DNA from: Dysgonamonadaceae bacterium | Lineage (GTDB): Bacteria > Bacteroidota > Bacteroidia > Bacteroidales > Azobacteroidaceae | Assembly: GCA_031261015.1 (NCBI GenBank) | Contig: JAISKG010000096.1 | Span: 1-14,961, forward strand | DNA length: 14,961 nt | Direction of reading: 5' to 3' | Part shown: positions 1-8,912 of the stretch, one piece after another | Numbering within the stretch: the stretch's first letter is position 1 | Layout: every line of letters begins with the position of its first letter | Program-made: the position numbers and the translations under genes | The notes under the pieces: model-generated | The model's input: the letters and a program-made list of their open reading frames with translations, nothing else | What the model was told of the DNA's origin: nothing | The model's database searches: none

Positions 1-2
1 TC

Positions 3-368
3 GAAGAAGAAGCACATCCCGAACTGATCCGCGACCAAAACGATTTGATCTATAACCTTTTATTAAGTTTTCCGCAAGCTGTTTTGGGAAATACGGTCGA
101 AGTGCCGACCTTGGAAGGCAAAGCTAAAATCAAGATCGAACCGGGCACGCAACCCGGCAAAGTTCTGCGATTGAAAAACAAAGGCTTACCATCCATCAAC
201 AGTTACGGCGTCGGTGACTTGCTCATCAACATCGCCGTGTATATTCCCGAAAATCTGACAAAAGAACAAAAGGAAATCCTTTCCGGATTGGATAATGCGC
301 CGAATTTCCAACCGACACAATCGGTGAAGGAGCGGATTTTCAGCCGGTTTAGGAATTTGTTTGATTAA
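3..368 (+). CDS. dnaJ: Chaperone protein DnaJ, C-terminal part (5' end outside window)
   Basis: DnaJ is the J-domain co-chaperone that delivers unfolded clients to DnaK and stimulates its ATPase. Only the last ~121 codons are present. The reading frame is open from base 3, well before the first internal start-like codon (TTG at 45), so the gene enters from the left edge. The visible part is C-terminal substrate-binding domain [17 protein letters not shown], then [20 protein letters not shown], then the hallmark [19 protein letters not shown], then [15 protein letters not shown]. It ends in a short basic tail (FSRFRNLFD) as in Bacteroidota DnaJ. The J domain, Gly/Phe linker and zinc fingers lie outside. 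It converges on rpsP across a hairpin terminator. The call is secure; a CbpA-type paralogue is less likely given the tail. Confidence 0.93.
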   Translation, partial: EEEAHPELIRDQNDLIYNLLLSFPQAVLGNTVEVPTLEGKAKIKIEPGTQPGKVLRLKNKGLPSINSYGVGDLLINIAVYIPENLTKEQKEILSGLDNAPNFQPTQSVKERIFSRFRNLFD

Positions 369-393
369 ACTGATTTATGTTGAATAAAATAAC

Positions 394-419
394 AAGGGCG
401 CCCCACAAGAGGCGCCCTT
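394..419 (-). terminator. Hairpin terminator between converging dnaJ and rpsP
   Basis: A perfect 9-bp inverted repeat, AAGGGCGCC (394-402) and GGCGCCCTT (411-419), encloses an 8-nt loop. On the minus strand it is followed by a T-rich tract (GTTATTTTATT), so it is a good intrinsic terminator for rpsP. On the plus strand the following bases are not T-rich, so stopping dnaJ transcription here is plausible but weaker. Confidence 0.82.
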
Positions 420-442
420 ACTGTATCACATAACAGTATTGA

Positions 443-1018
443 TTATTCTGCCGGTGCAGCTTCTACTACCGGAGCCTCTGCCGGAACCTCGGCAACCGGA
501 GTTTCTTCCACTACAACTTCTTCCGTTACAGTATCTTTCTTAGCAGCTTCTTTAGCTAATTCGGCTTTTTTTGCCGCCAGCGCTTCGGCTTTCGCTTTAT
601 TCACTGCTTTTTCAGCATCCAAACGAAGTTTTTCCGCTGTTTTCTTGGATTCGCTCAATGAGCTGATTTCTTTACTGAAGCCCGCTTGTTTGGTTTGTTT
701 CCAAGCCTCAAATTTGCTTTCGGCTTCCGCTTCGGTTAAAGCGCCTTTTTTCACACCTCCTAATAAATGTTTTTTGAGAAGCACACCTTCGCGAGAAAGT
801 ATATTGCGCGTAGTATCGGTAGGTTGCGCACCTACTTGCAGCCAATACAAAGCTCTGTCGAATTTCAAATCTATTGTAGCAGGATTCGTATTGGGGTTAT
901 AAGAACCAATCCTTTCGATAAATTTTCCATCACGTGGAGCTCTGCTATCTGCGATCACGATGTGGTAAAACGCGTACCCTTTGCGACCGTGTCTTTGCAA
1001 TCTGATTTTTGTTGCCAT
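443..1018 (-). CDS. rpsP: 30S ribosomal protein S16 (bS16) with long C-terminal extension
   Basis: bS16 is a small-subunit assembly protein. Residues 1 to about 85 form the conserved core: [42 protein letters not shown], then [22 protein letters not shown]. The E. coli protein is about 82 residues, while this one is 191. The extra part is Lys/Ala-rich and probably helical (about 95-160), followed by a Glu/Val/Pro/Ala-rich acidic tail (about 162-191). Tails like this are usual in Bacteroidota S16. The start is the ATG at 1018, which gives the canonical MATKIRL. No Shine-Dalgarno is visible upstream, only an A/T-rich leader, as is normal in this phylum. It has its own promoter at 1061-1092 and lies directly downstream of ppx on the same strand. 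Confidence 0.96.
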   Translation of the reverse strand: MATKIRLQRHGRKGYAFYHIVIADSRAPRDGKFIERIGSYNPNTNPATIDLKFDRALYWLQVGAQPTDTTRNILSREGVLLKKHLLGGVKKGALTEAEAESKFEAWKQTKQAGFSKEISSLSESKKTAEKLRLDAEKAVNKAKAEALAAKKAELAKEAAKKDTVTEEVVVEETPVAEVPAEAPVVEAAPAE

Positions 1019-1060
1019 TGTTTAAAAATAAATTAATTTGAAATTTGTATTTAGCGGGTG

Positions 1061-1092
1061 CAAAGGTATGATAAAATTTTATTATCCGCAAA
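1061..1092 (-). promoter_or_regulatory. Bacteroidota-type promoter of rpsP
   Basis: On the minus strand a -33 TTTG (1089-1092) is separated by 20 nt from a -7 TACCTTTG (1061-1068), matching the TTTG / TAnnTTTG consensus. The initiation region continues GCACCCGCTAA, identical to that of the tRNA-Glu promoter. The predicted leader is about 35-40 nt. The -33 box starts only 7 bp from the ppx stop codon. Confidence 0.75.
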
Positions 1093-1098
1093 CAAAAT

Positions 1099-1998
1099 TT
1101 ATTTCTCCTCCGTATATTTCAAATACATTTTATTAATTATTCCATCCGCAATGCTGATCGAAGGAACGATAATTTCATTGATCTGCATTACTTTGGCTGC
1201 ATCGAGGAAAATATCTGCCGCATAGCCGATTACTTCCGCGCGGTCGCGTTTGATTTTGTATTTTCGCATCCGGGTTTCGACGGCTAAAGGCGTTAGTTCT
1301 TTATTTAATACGCCAAGTTTCCGGACGTTCAGGATGACGTCGTTTTTTCTATCTTGCAATAATTTAACCAACTTGTTGATGTTTCCGCCCGAACCGACCA
1401 GTTTGAAATTGGGGTATTGCGTACGTAAATCCTGTAAGGTAGCTAAAAACATTTCTCTTTCGTCGGGTTTCACCTTGTTGTTCATCATACGCACCGTACC
1501 GATGTCAAACGAATGTGAATAAACCAATTCGCCCGATTTGATCAGCGAAATTTGCGTGCTACCGCCGCCTACGTCCATGTACATGTAATCGGCGTCCTGG
1601 CCGAAGTCGCGCTCGATATGCGTTTCATACACGAAGCGGGCTTCTTCTTCGCCGTCGATAATTTCAAGGTCAATGCCGGTTTTTTTCTTGATTTTTTCCA
1701 CGATTGCCTTTCCGTTGGCGGCATCACGCATCGCTGAAGTGGCGCAGGCACGGAAATCGCTGATCGGGAAAATTTTCAGCATTTGACGGAAAGCTTTCAT
1801 CAAATGCACCAACTGTTTGATTCTCGTTTTAGCTATTTCCCCTTTGGTAAAAGCGTCTTTTCCCAAGCGAAGTGGAAAACGAACCAGCAAATCCTGTCCG
1901 AGTCTTTCGGAATTATCCGACGGATCTTTTTCTATACTTTTGATTACTAAACGAACGGCGTTAGAGCCAATATCGATGGCTGCAAAATGTGTACTCAT
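1099..1998 (-). CDS. ppx: Exopolyphosphatase, Ppx/GppA family (short form)
   Basis: Ppx/GppA enzymes release phosphate from the ends of polyphosphate or hydrolyse pppGpp. The 299-residue product has the ASKHA phosphatase fold: first phosphate loop AAIDIGSNAVRLVI (6-19), the GEEEARFVY region (116-124) with the expected catalytic glutamate, second phosphate loop DVGGGSTQI (142-150), GSGGNINKL (202-210) and a closing SIADGI (282-287). The C-terminal HD-like domain of the ~500-residue E. coli enzymes is absent, as in other short forms. The frame stays open upstream to 2067, but that start would overlap ppk. I chose the ATG at 1998, which begins just before the AAIDIG motif and leaves a 10-nt gap after ppk. 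The operon context favours polyphosphate as substrate; the sequence does not exclude pppGpp. Confidence 0.9.
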   Translation of the reverse strand: MSTHFAAIDIGSNAVRLVIKSIEKDPSDNSERLGQDLLVRFPLRLGKDAFTKGEIAKTRIKQLVHLMKAFRQMLKIFPISDFRACATSAMRDAANGKAIVEKIKKKTGIDLEIIDGEEEARFVYETHIERDFGQDADYMYMDVGGGSTQISLIKSGELVYSHSFDIGTVRMMNNKVKPDEREMFLATLQDLRTQYPNFKLVGSGGNINKLVKLLQDRKNDVILNVRKLGVLNKELTPLAVETRMRKYKIKRDRAEVIGYAADIFLDAAKVMQINEIIVPSISIADGIINKMYLKYTEEK

Positions 1999-2008
1999 AA
2001 TTTTTATT

Positions 2009-4042
2009 TTATTGATTGTAATAGTTGTATAATTCTTCCTGTGAACGGAAAGGCGCGCCTTCCGCAACGATTTGATTTTCGCCGGAGCCGTCCACGACGC
2101 GGGCTTTCAGGTTGTCTTTCAAGCCGTATTCGACAATCATTTTCAATTCGCGTTGAATTTTTTCGTCATACACGGGAGCAAGCGCTTCTACGCGCGTATC
2201 GAAATTGCGAGGAATCCAGTCGGCCGAACCTATATAATATTTTTCTTTACCTCCATTGCAGAAAATAAAAATGCGCGAATGTTCCAAATACCGGTCGATA
2301 ACGCCTTTGATTGTTATATTCGAACTAATGCTTTTTATTCCCGTTACGATCGAGCAGCTTCCCCTTACGAGCAGTTCAATTTTCACGCCGGCGGCGGATG
2401 CTTCATACAATTTCTCGATGATTTCCTTGTCGGTGATATGATTTAATTTGCATTGAATATAGGCCGGTTTTCCTTTTTTTGCATGTTGAATTTCCGTATG
2501 TATCAACGATTTAATTGAAGATCGTAAAGTCAGTGGAGAAACAAGTAATTTTCTGAAAACGGGAGCAAGGTAAGGTCTTTGTATAAACAGAAATACATTA
2601 TCTACTTCCTTCGTGATGCTCCGGTTGGCTGTCATCAGAGTTAAATCGGTGTAAGCCTTGGCGTTGCCTTCGTGGAAATTTCCCGTATTGATGCAGGCGA
2701 CACTTCCTCTTTTCCCTTTAATTAAAGTGAGTTTGGAATGGATTTTCAAGCCTTCGATTCCCAAAATCACGTTGATTCCGGCTTCCTGCATTTTTTGTGT
2801 CCAGTAAATATTGGAGGCTTCGTCGAAGCGCGCGAGAAGCTCGATGACTGCGGTCACTTTTTTGCCGTTTTTGGCGGCGCAGATCAAGGCTTCTGCTACG
2901 GTGGATTTTTTAGCTAAACGATATAATGTAATTTTGATCGACTGCACGTCTTTGCTCACCGCCGCTTCCCGCAAAAGACGAATATAATTAGAGAAACTGT
3001 GATAAGGATAATGCAGCAGCAGGTCTTTTTTGCGGACGACGTCCATTACGCTGACGGATTCCATGATTTCCTCGACGGGCAAAGCCGGCCATTGCGGATA
3101 TTTCAGGTCTTTGCGCAGGCACGAAGGAAACGACATCAAGTCTTTCAGGTTGTGGTAGCGGCCGCCGGCGGTGACGTTGTCGTTTTTCTGAACATTAAAC
3201 GCTTTCCGGATTTGTTTTAATAAATCAGCCGGCATATTCATATCGAAAATAAACCGGACGGGATCGCCCCATTTGCGGTTTTTAACAGCTTTGCTCACTT
3301 TTTTCAGAGTGTCGCCCAAGTTGATGTCAATATCAATTTCCGCATCTTTCGTCAGTTTGAACGAATAAGCATCGAATTGTTTAAATTCCTGTCCTATAAA
3401 GACTAATGGCAAGCAAACGCGAATCACATCATCCAAAAACAAAAAAGCTTTTTTCGCCGGATCGCCGGAAGCTACTTCGATGAAACGGCCGAAAACTGCG
3501 CTTGGAATTTCAAGCAGGGCGTATTCCTTTCTGCCTGTATCCGTTAAGATACGAATGGCTAAATAAACGCTCTCGTCATTAATATCCCGGAAACTCGAAT
3601 TTTTGGAAAACAAACGCGGATAGAGATGCAAATTGAGTTCTTCAAAGAAAAATTGCCGTATTTGCTTTCTTTGTTCTTCGCTGATTTGTTTTTCATCCAA
3701 TATACAAATTCCCTGTTCTCCTAATTCGCTTTTTAATACATTGAATGTATCTTCAAATTCGATGGTATATTTTTTATACAAATGATAAATAGTAGTCAAT
3801 GTTTCCTGCGCCGTTTTTTTCTGCTGTCTCAGAGAAAGCTCTTTCAATTCGATGATCCGGTTCAGAACGGCTACGCGGACGCGAAAAAACTCATCCAGGT
3901 TATTGGAGTAAATGCCCAGAAAAGACAATCGTTCCAATAAAGGAACCGTTTTATCCTGAGCTTCCTGTAATACTCTGTGATTGAAATACATCCAACTGAT
4001 ATCGCGTTCCAGATAATGTGTTTTTTCCTGTTTGATTTTCAT
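2009..4042 (-). CDS. ppk: Polyphosphate kinase 1
   Basis: PPK1 transfers the gamma phosphate of ATP to growing polyphosphate, reversibly. The 677-residue length is normal for the family. The N-terminal domain opens with YLERDISWMYFNHRVLQEA (10-28), followed by NNLDEFFRVRV. The catalytic half contains SIKITLYRLAKKS (368-380), GIEGLKIHSKLTLI (428-441) with the phosphorylated histidine at 435 (same number as E. coli H435), INTGNFHEGNAKAYTD (451-466), and IDRYLEHSRIFIF (582-594) with the second histidine at 588, equivalent to E. coli H592. SADWIPRNFDTRVE (606-619) is also typical. It is the middle gene of a minus-strand operon, 13 nt after the PHP-glycosyltransferase gene and 10 nt before ppx. 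No residue expected for activity appears to be missing. Confidence 0.97.
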   Translation of the reverse strand: MKIKQEKTHYLERDISWMYFNHRVLQEAQDKTVPLLERLSFLGIYSNNLDEFFRVRVAVLNRIIELKELSLRQQKKTAQETLTTIYHLYKKYTIEFEDTFNVLKSELGEQGICILDEKQISEEQRKQIRQFFFEELNLHLYPRLFSKNSSFRDINDESVYLAIRILTDTGRKEYALLEIPSAVFGRFIEVASGDPAKKAFLFLDDVIRVCLPLVFIGQEFKQFDAYSFKLTKDAEIDIDINLGDTLKKVSKAVKNRKWGDPVRFIFDMNMPADLLKQIRKAFNVQKNDNVTAGGRYHNLKDLMSFPSCLRKDLKYPQWPALPVEEIMESVSVMDVVRKKDLLLHYPYHSFSNYIRLLREAAVSKDVQSIKITLYRLAKKSTVAEALICAAKNGKKVTAVIELLARFDEASNIYWTQKMQEAGINVILGIEGLKIHSKLTLIKGKRGSVACINTGNFHEGNAKAYTDLTLMTANRSITKEVDNVFLFIQRPYLAPVFRKLLVSPLTLRSSIKSLIHTEIQHAKKGKPAYIQCKLNHITDKEIIEKLYEASAAGVKIELLVRGSCSIVTGIKSISSNITIKGVIDRYLEHSRIFIFCNGGKEKYYIGSADWIPRNFDTRVEALAPVYDEKIQRELKMIVEYGLKDNLKARVVDGSGENQIVAEGAPFRSQEELYNYYNQ

Positions 4043-4055
4043 ACGAAATAGGATA

Positions 4056-6710
4056 TTATTTTACATCATTCATTCCGATGGCCTTCAATAAACCGACGAT
4101 AATCGTACCGGAATTGTAAGTAGCTGCTCTTTCGACAGCGGCTCGCTTGAAGGCTTCTTTTTTCTTGTTGCCCAGGTAAGTCCTGATTTTTTCCGAGATT
4201 TCCTGTTGATTATTAACCAGAAAACCATCCTTCCCGTCGCGAATAATGTCTTTCGGGCCTTTGGTGTTATAGGCGATCACCGGCAATCCACAACTTAGGG
4301 CTTCGAGTACAACGTTGCTGAAAGTATCGAAACGTGAAGGCAAAATCAGCAAATCGGCCGAAGAATAGATTTCCGGGAGTTGGTCGCGGCCGACCCAATC
4401 GAGAAAAACCGCGCCGGGATTTTCGGCTTTCAATTGTTCCGCATCAGGTCCCTTTCCAACGATAACTAATTGTATATTTTTATATTTTTGCTTCACTTGT
4501 TTATAGATGGATGATAATTCCAAAACGCCTTTTTCGCGGCTGATTCGTCCCACGTACAACAAAACGGGATGTTCTTCCGAAATGCCGAATAATTTTTGCT
4601 TGTTAGAAAAAGCAGGCTTGAAGCGGGAGTTTACCCAATGTGCCGTTTGATGTACTTTGTTGGGATTCAGGTTCATCTGCGATCCTGCAAGCCAGTTTTT
4701 TTGATCGGAATTGAGTACGAAAACATGATCGAAGGCTTTGTAAAACGAGCGTAGCATACGGCGAACGCGGTTTAAGTTATGTCCGTCGATATTCAAAACT
4801 TTACGGGCAAACATCAGCCAATCGGTGTGCATGTAAAACGAGGCTTCGACCGAGTAAGCATGCTTGAGGTAGAGGCCGAAAAATCCCATGATGCCTTCGG
4901 TGGAGCAAATAATGCGGTCGTAGCCACCAGAGAGGAATAAGTTATGCAACTCGACGAAATTCGGAATTTTGAAAGCGTACTCGCCGTAAATCGGCAAGGA
5001 AAATTCCTGAACAGGCTGTAAGACAATCAGATGATCTTCGGATTCGAGGGTGGAAGAACAAGTCACAAGGTCGATGGGAAGACTGTTTTTCTTGATTTCG
5101 GCCAGCATTTCCTTCAGGAAAACCGAAACGCCGTTGCCGTCGCCGAAAGTATCAGTGAGCCAGCACACGCGTTCGGGATGCTCGAAACGTTTCAGACGCT
5201 TGGAAAAATCGCGCAGCAACGGACGCGTGTTAAACATCGTCTTGGCGCTGGTAAAATGCGCAGCCAGAATGAATAACGCACCGAAAAACGGGAATGACAA
5301 TCCGTCTAAGAAGTCGGAAACATCGACGTTTTTGCCTTTGCCCTTCTCATTATTTGCGATATAGGAGCGGATGCTGCTCGGCAATTCCAATTTTTCGATC
5401 AGTTCGTCTAAGGATTTGTCTTTCAAAGATTCTTTGGCGCCGGCTTTTTTCAACTTTTTTGTCAATCGCTTAGATAAAACGGCGTACAACTGCTGATTAA
5501 TGTTGAGGATCGAATGATAGTATCCGTCGATTAATTGCTGGCCATTTTCCTTGTTTTTGTTGGCGATATTCACGGCCTCGTCGAAAATCGGCTTGTAGGC
5601 AGGTTTCACAACTAACTTCTTGAGGAACGACGGTTTATCGCCCATCATGCTGTCGTGAAAAATCCGGATAAACGAGGTGGTAACTTTGTGCCGTTGCACT
5701 TCGCAAAACAGGTTGGAAACCAAGAATGCAATCAGTTTATCGTTCGAGGTTCCTTTGTGCAGCAACAGGCGAACCAATCCCGGATCTTTATAATTCAGAG
5801 CGATTTGGCAAGCGTAATCCAAGAAGGCGATCGTCATTTTTTCAGTATTTTGGTAAGCGCCAAAAGGAGCCGTTTGTCCGTTGCGAATGGCTTCCAAAGC
5901 CAGTTGCGAGCGCGATTCTGTTTGTAGTCTTTGTTGTAAATCAGGAATATACAAATAAGTTCCGGTCATTCCGGCAAAAATACTCGTATGGCAATCCGAG
6001 CCGCCGGCCATGGATTTGCGGTAAGGATCGGCGCAAAATTGCAGCGGGTCGATGGCAAATTCCTTCGCATATTGATCGATTTCCGCCGGCGAAATTTGTT
6101 CCAGCCATTCCTTGACGAGCAGGTTTTGCCAGGTATCGCGCTGTCCGTTAACTACTTCAAAACGTTCAAAGACCAGCAGCATTTTATTAAAAAAAGCGGG
6201 CGGCGGCGTTTTTTTTGCGGCGTAATGATAGAGCGGATGCGCCCAGATAGTTGGGATTTGATGCGCGCGGGCGTATTCCAGAAATTGATAGAGATTTTTG
6301 CGCAGTTTATCCAAGCGGATTTCCTGTTCGGGCGTAAAACCGTAGGCGAGCACGTGAATTCCGATTTCAAAATCGGGAACCCAGCAACTAAATTCGGCAG
6401 CGGTCAATACGTCTATTCCTTTGCTCTGCAAGGCATAACACGAGCGTGCATTGTTGTGGTTGGTAATCGTGAACGTATCGCAACCATTGGCCGTCAATTT
6501 TTCGATGAGTTTTTCGCTGGAGAGCCAAGTTTCGGGTACGTTAAGAATCCGGCCGATCAATTCGTCGGGCACATCGCTGTTGAAATCATGGCAGTGCAAG
6601 TCGATTTTAAGGACGTCTTGCGCAGGGAATTTGTTTTGCTGAGCCAGAACAAATTGTTCAAACGCTTCTCTCAGTGTTGCTTGAAAATCAGGTTTCATAA
6701 GTATATTCAA
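4056..6710 (-). CDS. PHP-domain phosphoesterase fused to a GT4 glycosyltransferase
   Basis: This 884-residue protein joins two enzyme modules. The N-terminal PHP domain (about 33-285) keeps a full set of probable metal ligands: DLHCH (37-41), TNHN (83-86), E106, H119, H158 in AHPLYHY, and GSDCH (237-241). Residues ~290-505 are a mostly helical, Lys-rich linker I do not recognise. The C-terminal part (about 510-880) is a GT-B glycosyltransferase of family GT4: WLTDTFGDGNGVSVFL (517-532), YVGRISREKGVLEL (719-732), IVGKGPD (750-756) and PSRFDTFSNVVLEALSCGLP (791-810), a donor-site motif with Asp in place of the usual first Glu, as in lipid-sugar transferases of the SQD2 / alpha-mannosyltransferase type. 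Neither signal peptide nor clear membrane helix is seen, so it is probably cytoplasmic or membrane-peripheral. The start could be 6710 or the in-frame ATG at 6698. It heads the ppk-ppx operon. Substrates are unknown. Confidence 0.88.
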   Translation of the reverse strand: MNILMKPDFQATLREAFEQFVLAQQNKFPAQDVLKIDLHCHDFNSDVPDELIGRILNVPETWLSSEKLIEKLTANGCDTFTITNHNNARSCYALQSKGIDVLTAAEFSCWVPDFEIGIHVLAYGFTPEQEIRLDKLRKNLYQFLEYARAHQIPTIWAHPLYHYAAKKTPPPAFFNKMLLVFERFEVVNGQRDTWQNLLVKEWLEQISPAEIDQYAKEFAIDPLQFCADPYRKSMAGGSDCHTSIFAGMTGTYLYIPDLQQRLQTESRSQLALEAIRNGQTAPFGAYQNTEKMTIAFLDYACQIALNYKDPGLVRLLLHKGTSNDKLIAFLVSNLFCEVQRHKVTTSFIRIFHDSMMGDKPSFLKKLVVKPAYKPIFDEAVNIANKNKENGQQLIDGYYHSILNINQQLYAVLSKRLTKKLKKAGAKESLKDKSLDELIEKLELPSSIRSYIANNEKGKGKNVDVSDFLDGLSFPFFGALFILAAHFTSAKTMFNTRPLLRDFSKRLKRFEHPERVCWLTDTFGDGNGVSVFLKEMLAEIKKNSLPIDLVTCSSTLESEDHLIVLQPVQEFSLPIYGEYAFKIPNFVELHNLFLSGGYDRIICSTEGIMGFFGLYLKHAYSVEASFYMHTDWLMFARKVLNIDGHNLNRVRRMLRSFYKAFDHVFVLNSDQKNWLAGSQMNLNPNKVHQTAHWVNSRFKPAFSNKQKLFGISEEHPVLLYVGRISREKGVLELSSIYKQVKQKYKNIQLVIVGKGPDAEQLKAENPGAVFLDWVGRDQLPEIYSSADLLILPSRFDTFSNVVLEALSCGLPVIAYNTKGPKDIIRDGKDGFLVNNQQEISEKIRTYLGNKKKEAFKRAAVERAATYNSGTIIVGLLKAIGMNDVK

Positions 6711-6837
6711 ACTTTTTACAAAGGAAATGAATTTTTATTACCTGATTGTTGTTTTTTTATTACGTTTTTGTTACGATTTTATTTTCAATCCTTTATTTCC
6801 CACCAACGACCGCGCATCTACGTAAATGAATAATACG

Positions 6838-6870
6838 CAAACTTACAAAAAAACTTTTCAAAACACCAAA
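6838..6870 (-). promoter_or_regulatory. Possible promoter of the PHP-GT/ppk/ppx operon
   Basis: On the minus strand TTTG (6867-6870) and TAAGTTTG (6838-6845) resemble the Bacteroidota -33 and -7 boxes, but the spacing is 21 nt, longer than at the other promoters here. The 9-mer GTAAGTTTG occurs twice (6838-6846 and 6867-6875), so the match may be partly chance. It would give a leader of about 120 nt. No other good match lies between the receptor gene and 6710. Confidence 0.42.
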
Positions 6871-8870
6871 CTTACCCGCGCCACGAAATTTCGCCCAATA
6901 TTATAAATCCCTTCCTGCTTATATCGCGACAAATGATCGTAATACTGTGCATTAAACAAGTTATTCGCCGCCACATTCAACCGGATGGTTTGTTTTGCTA
7001 ATTTCCAATCCAACAACGCGCCGGCATCGACGACGTGATAAGCGGGAGTAGCCGTTTCGTAAGCCGCCGTCCGATTTTGCGCAAACGATTGCAATCCATG
7101 TAGATAGAACGATATTTTCCGTACATTCTTTTTATCTTGAAAATGAATGCGTACCGTTGCGTTCAGCTTTTGCGAAGGCATCAAAGGCAAGGGGTCGCGC
7201 TCGTCATTCTGCCCGAAAGCGTTGCTGTAAGAGCCTTCCAAATGCAACCAATCCCACGGATGCGGGTGAAAATGAAAACCGGCTTCTCCGCCGTATAAAT
7301 AGGCATCGCCCTGTACGTAATTGTAAACAGGAAAGTCGTCCCGCATTTCGCCGGCAGGTTTTAAATAAATATACCGACGTATATAATTGAAATACGGATT
7401 GACAAACAAAGCCAAATGCTCACTATCGTACCGTAAGGCTACATCCACTTGATAACTGTTTTCTGTTTGAAGTTGCACATTCCCGATTTCGTAACGGTTG
7501 GTTCCCTCATGAACGCCGTCGCTCAGCAACTCAAACATGTTGGGCGCGCGGTAACCCGAAGAAAGATTGGCGCGCAACGACAATTTCCGGTTTAATTGCT
7601 GGTAAACGCCGGTCGAAAAACTGAATGCCGTATAAGACGTTGAAAGCTCCGTGCCGCCGATGTGCCGCCCGTCAACGCGAACGCCCGCCTGCCAGTAGGA
7701 TTTTCCGGAATAATAGTAATCCGACATCACGAAAACTCCTGCATCCGTAGTAGTTGCATCGGGAATCAACTGTTCCTCGCCGCGATTGGCATTGGTTTGG
7801 TACATGCCCTGACTACCGGCAACGAGCGACCAGCGTTCGTTCCACTTCGGCGAATACCATTTGGCATTGTACGACCACGTTCCCAGATTCATGTTTAAGC
7901 TTGCAACCGCCTCTCCGTCTTCCTCTTCCAATTCTTTCCGATTGTTGAATACATAACCGGCATCGAATTTCAGGCGGGAATTATTTTCAAAAATATAGGT
8001 ATTTTCGGAACTGATAATATGCGTAGTCAAATTTTGATAGGGCGTTTTCGGTTGGCGGCCATTTGGAATCATCGAATCTTCGCCGTCTTCCGTTTCAGTC
8101 AAACCGTATTGTTCATTTAAAAAACTGTATTTCAACGAAGTATTGAATTTTTGTCCCGTATATCCCCACACAGATTTGAAATCGCCGGTGTGGAAGCGGC
8201 TGTTGTTCACGCGGTTGCCGGCACCATCTTGATAATCCTCGTGCGTAGTGTATCCACCGAAAAGATTCCAATGCAAGCGATCTTTCGTAGCTTTCAGCGC
8301 ACCGGTATTACGCCAGCCCTTGGTATTGCTGTTATATTCCGAAGCCGCTGAGCCTTCGAGCGCATTTTCCGCCGCATAACGTTCGTCGCTGAAATAGAGC
8401 ACGCCGCCCAGAGCGTCGCTGCCGTAAAGAAGCGAGGCCGGCCCTTTGATGATTTCCACTTGACCATAGCCGTTTTCGTCGAGTCCCAAGCCGTGCTCGT
8501 CGCCCCATTGCTGGTTTTCCATGCGAACACCTTGCGCAAAAACCGCCACTCTATTACCGCTCAATCCACGGATTACAGGCTTCCCGATGCCTACGCCGGT
8601 GCTGAGATTGCTGACGCCCGCTACGCCCGACAATTTTTCCGCCAACGAAAATCCCTGGATATCCGGATTATTGTAAAGATTGAGTTTTTCGACATTCACC
8701 ACATTTTCGCCTTGCAATTTCAAGCCGCTGCCGGAAACGACAACTTCCTGCAAATCAAAATGAGAGGGTTCGGTGCAAAGGCTGTCCGGAACGACGAAAC
8801 GATTTTGAGCGGAAAGAGTTTGTTGTAGCAAACAACAAGAAAAAATGAGGAAAAGACAAATGAGTCGCAT
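6858..8870 (-). CDS. TonB-dependent outer-membrane receptor, probable cation or metal-complex uptake
   Basis: TonB-dependent receptors import scarce ligands through a 22-strand outer-membrane barrel. I start at the ATG at 8870 because it gives a signal peptide (MRLICLFLIFSCCLLQQTLSA, probable cleavage near 21-22). The frame stays open to 9035, but that extension runs through a palindromic repeat and is not credible. The mature protein has a TonB-box-like LQEVVVSG (40-47), then a plug domain (about 60-160) with PVIRGLSGNRVAVFAQGVRM, NQQWGDEHGLGLDENG, and VEIIKGPASLLYGSDALGGV. The barrel ends in Phe (FVARVSLVF), the usual assembly signal. There is no N-terminal carboxypeptidase-like domain and no SusD partner, so glycan uptake is unlikely. 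The plug resembles the ZnuD-like group, and extracellular-looking loops are acidic (ETEDGED, ELEEEDGE), which hints at a cation. The substrate is not provable from sequence. It is 670 residues and divergent from mgtA. Confidence 0.9.
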   Translation of the reverse strand: MRLICLFLIFSCCLLQQTLSAQNRFVVPDSLCTEPSHFDLQEVVVSGSGLKLQGENVVNVEKLNLYNNPDIQGFSLAEKLSGVAGVSNLSTGVGIGKPVIRGLSGNRVAVFAQGVRMENQQWGDEHGLGLDENGYGQVEIIKGPASLLYGSDALGGVLYFSDERYAAENALEGSAASEYNSNTKGWRNTGALKATKDRLHWNLFGGYTTHEDYQDGAGNRVNNSRFHTGDFKSVWGYTGQKFNTSLKYSFLNEQYGLTETEDGEDSMIPNGRQPKTPYQNLTTHIISSENTYIFENNSRLKFDAGYVFNNRKELEEEDGEAVASLNMNLGTWSYNAKWYSPKWNERWSLVAGSQGMYQTNANRGEEQLIPDATTTDAGVFVMSDYYYSGKSYWQAGVRVDGRHIGGTELSTSYTAFSFSTGVYQQLNRKLSLRANLSSGYRAPNMFELLSDGVHEGTNRYEIGNVQLQTENSYQVDVALRYDSEHLALFVNPYFNYIRRYIYLKPAGEMRDDFPVYNYVQGDAYLYGGEAGFHFHPHPWDWLHLEGSYSNAFGQNDERDPLPLMPSQKLNATVRIHFQDKKNVRKISFYLHGLQSFAQNRTAAYETATPAYHVVDAGALLDWKLAKQTIRLNVAANNLFNAQYYDHLSRYKQEGIYNIGRNFVARVSLVF

Positions 8871-8893
8871 AATAATATAGGTATTTAGGGCAA

Positions 8894-8901
8894 CAAAGTT
8901 A
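8894..8901 (-). promoter_or_regulatory. Possible -7 element of the TonB receptor gene
   Basis: On the minus strand TAACTTTG fits the TAnnTTTG box and would give a leader of about 18 nt before the ATG at 8870. The place where a -33 TTG should sit (about 8920-8924) lies inside the palindromic repeat and does not match, so this is an incomplete promoter. Confidence 0.4.
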
Positions 8902-8912
8902 GTGAAATTTTC

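Noticed and set aside
2009..2067. Upstream start of ppx at 2067
   Set aside because: It would overlap the end of ppk by 59 nt and add 23 basic, unconserved residues before the AAIDIG motif. The ATG at 1998 fits the family start.
6785..6817. 10-codon upstream ORF (MRGRWWEIKD) in the leader of the PHP-GT operon
   Set aside because: Adjacent Trp codons suggested attenuation, but the operon is unrelated to tryptophan, no competing stems were found, and so short a frame is expected by chance.
5988..6833. 281-codon plus-strand ORF opposite the PHP-glycosyltransferase gene
   Set aside because: It is antisense to a gene with clear domain motifs, its product shows no recognisable family, and it is an open-frame shadow.
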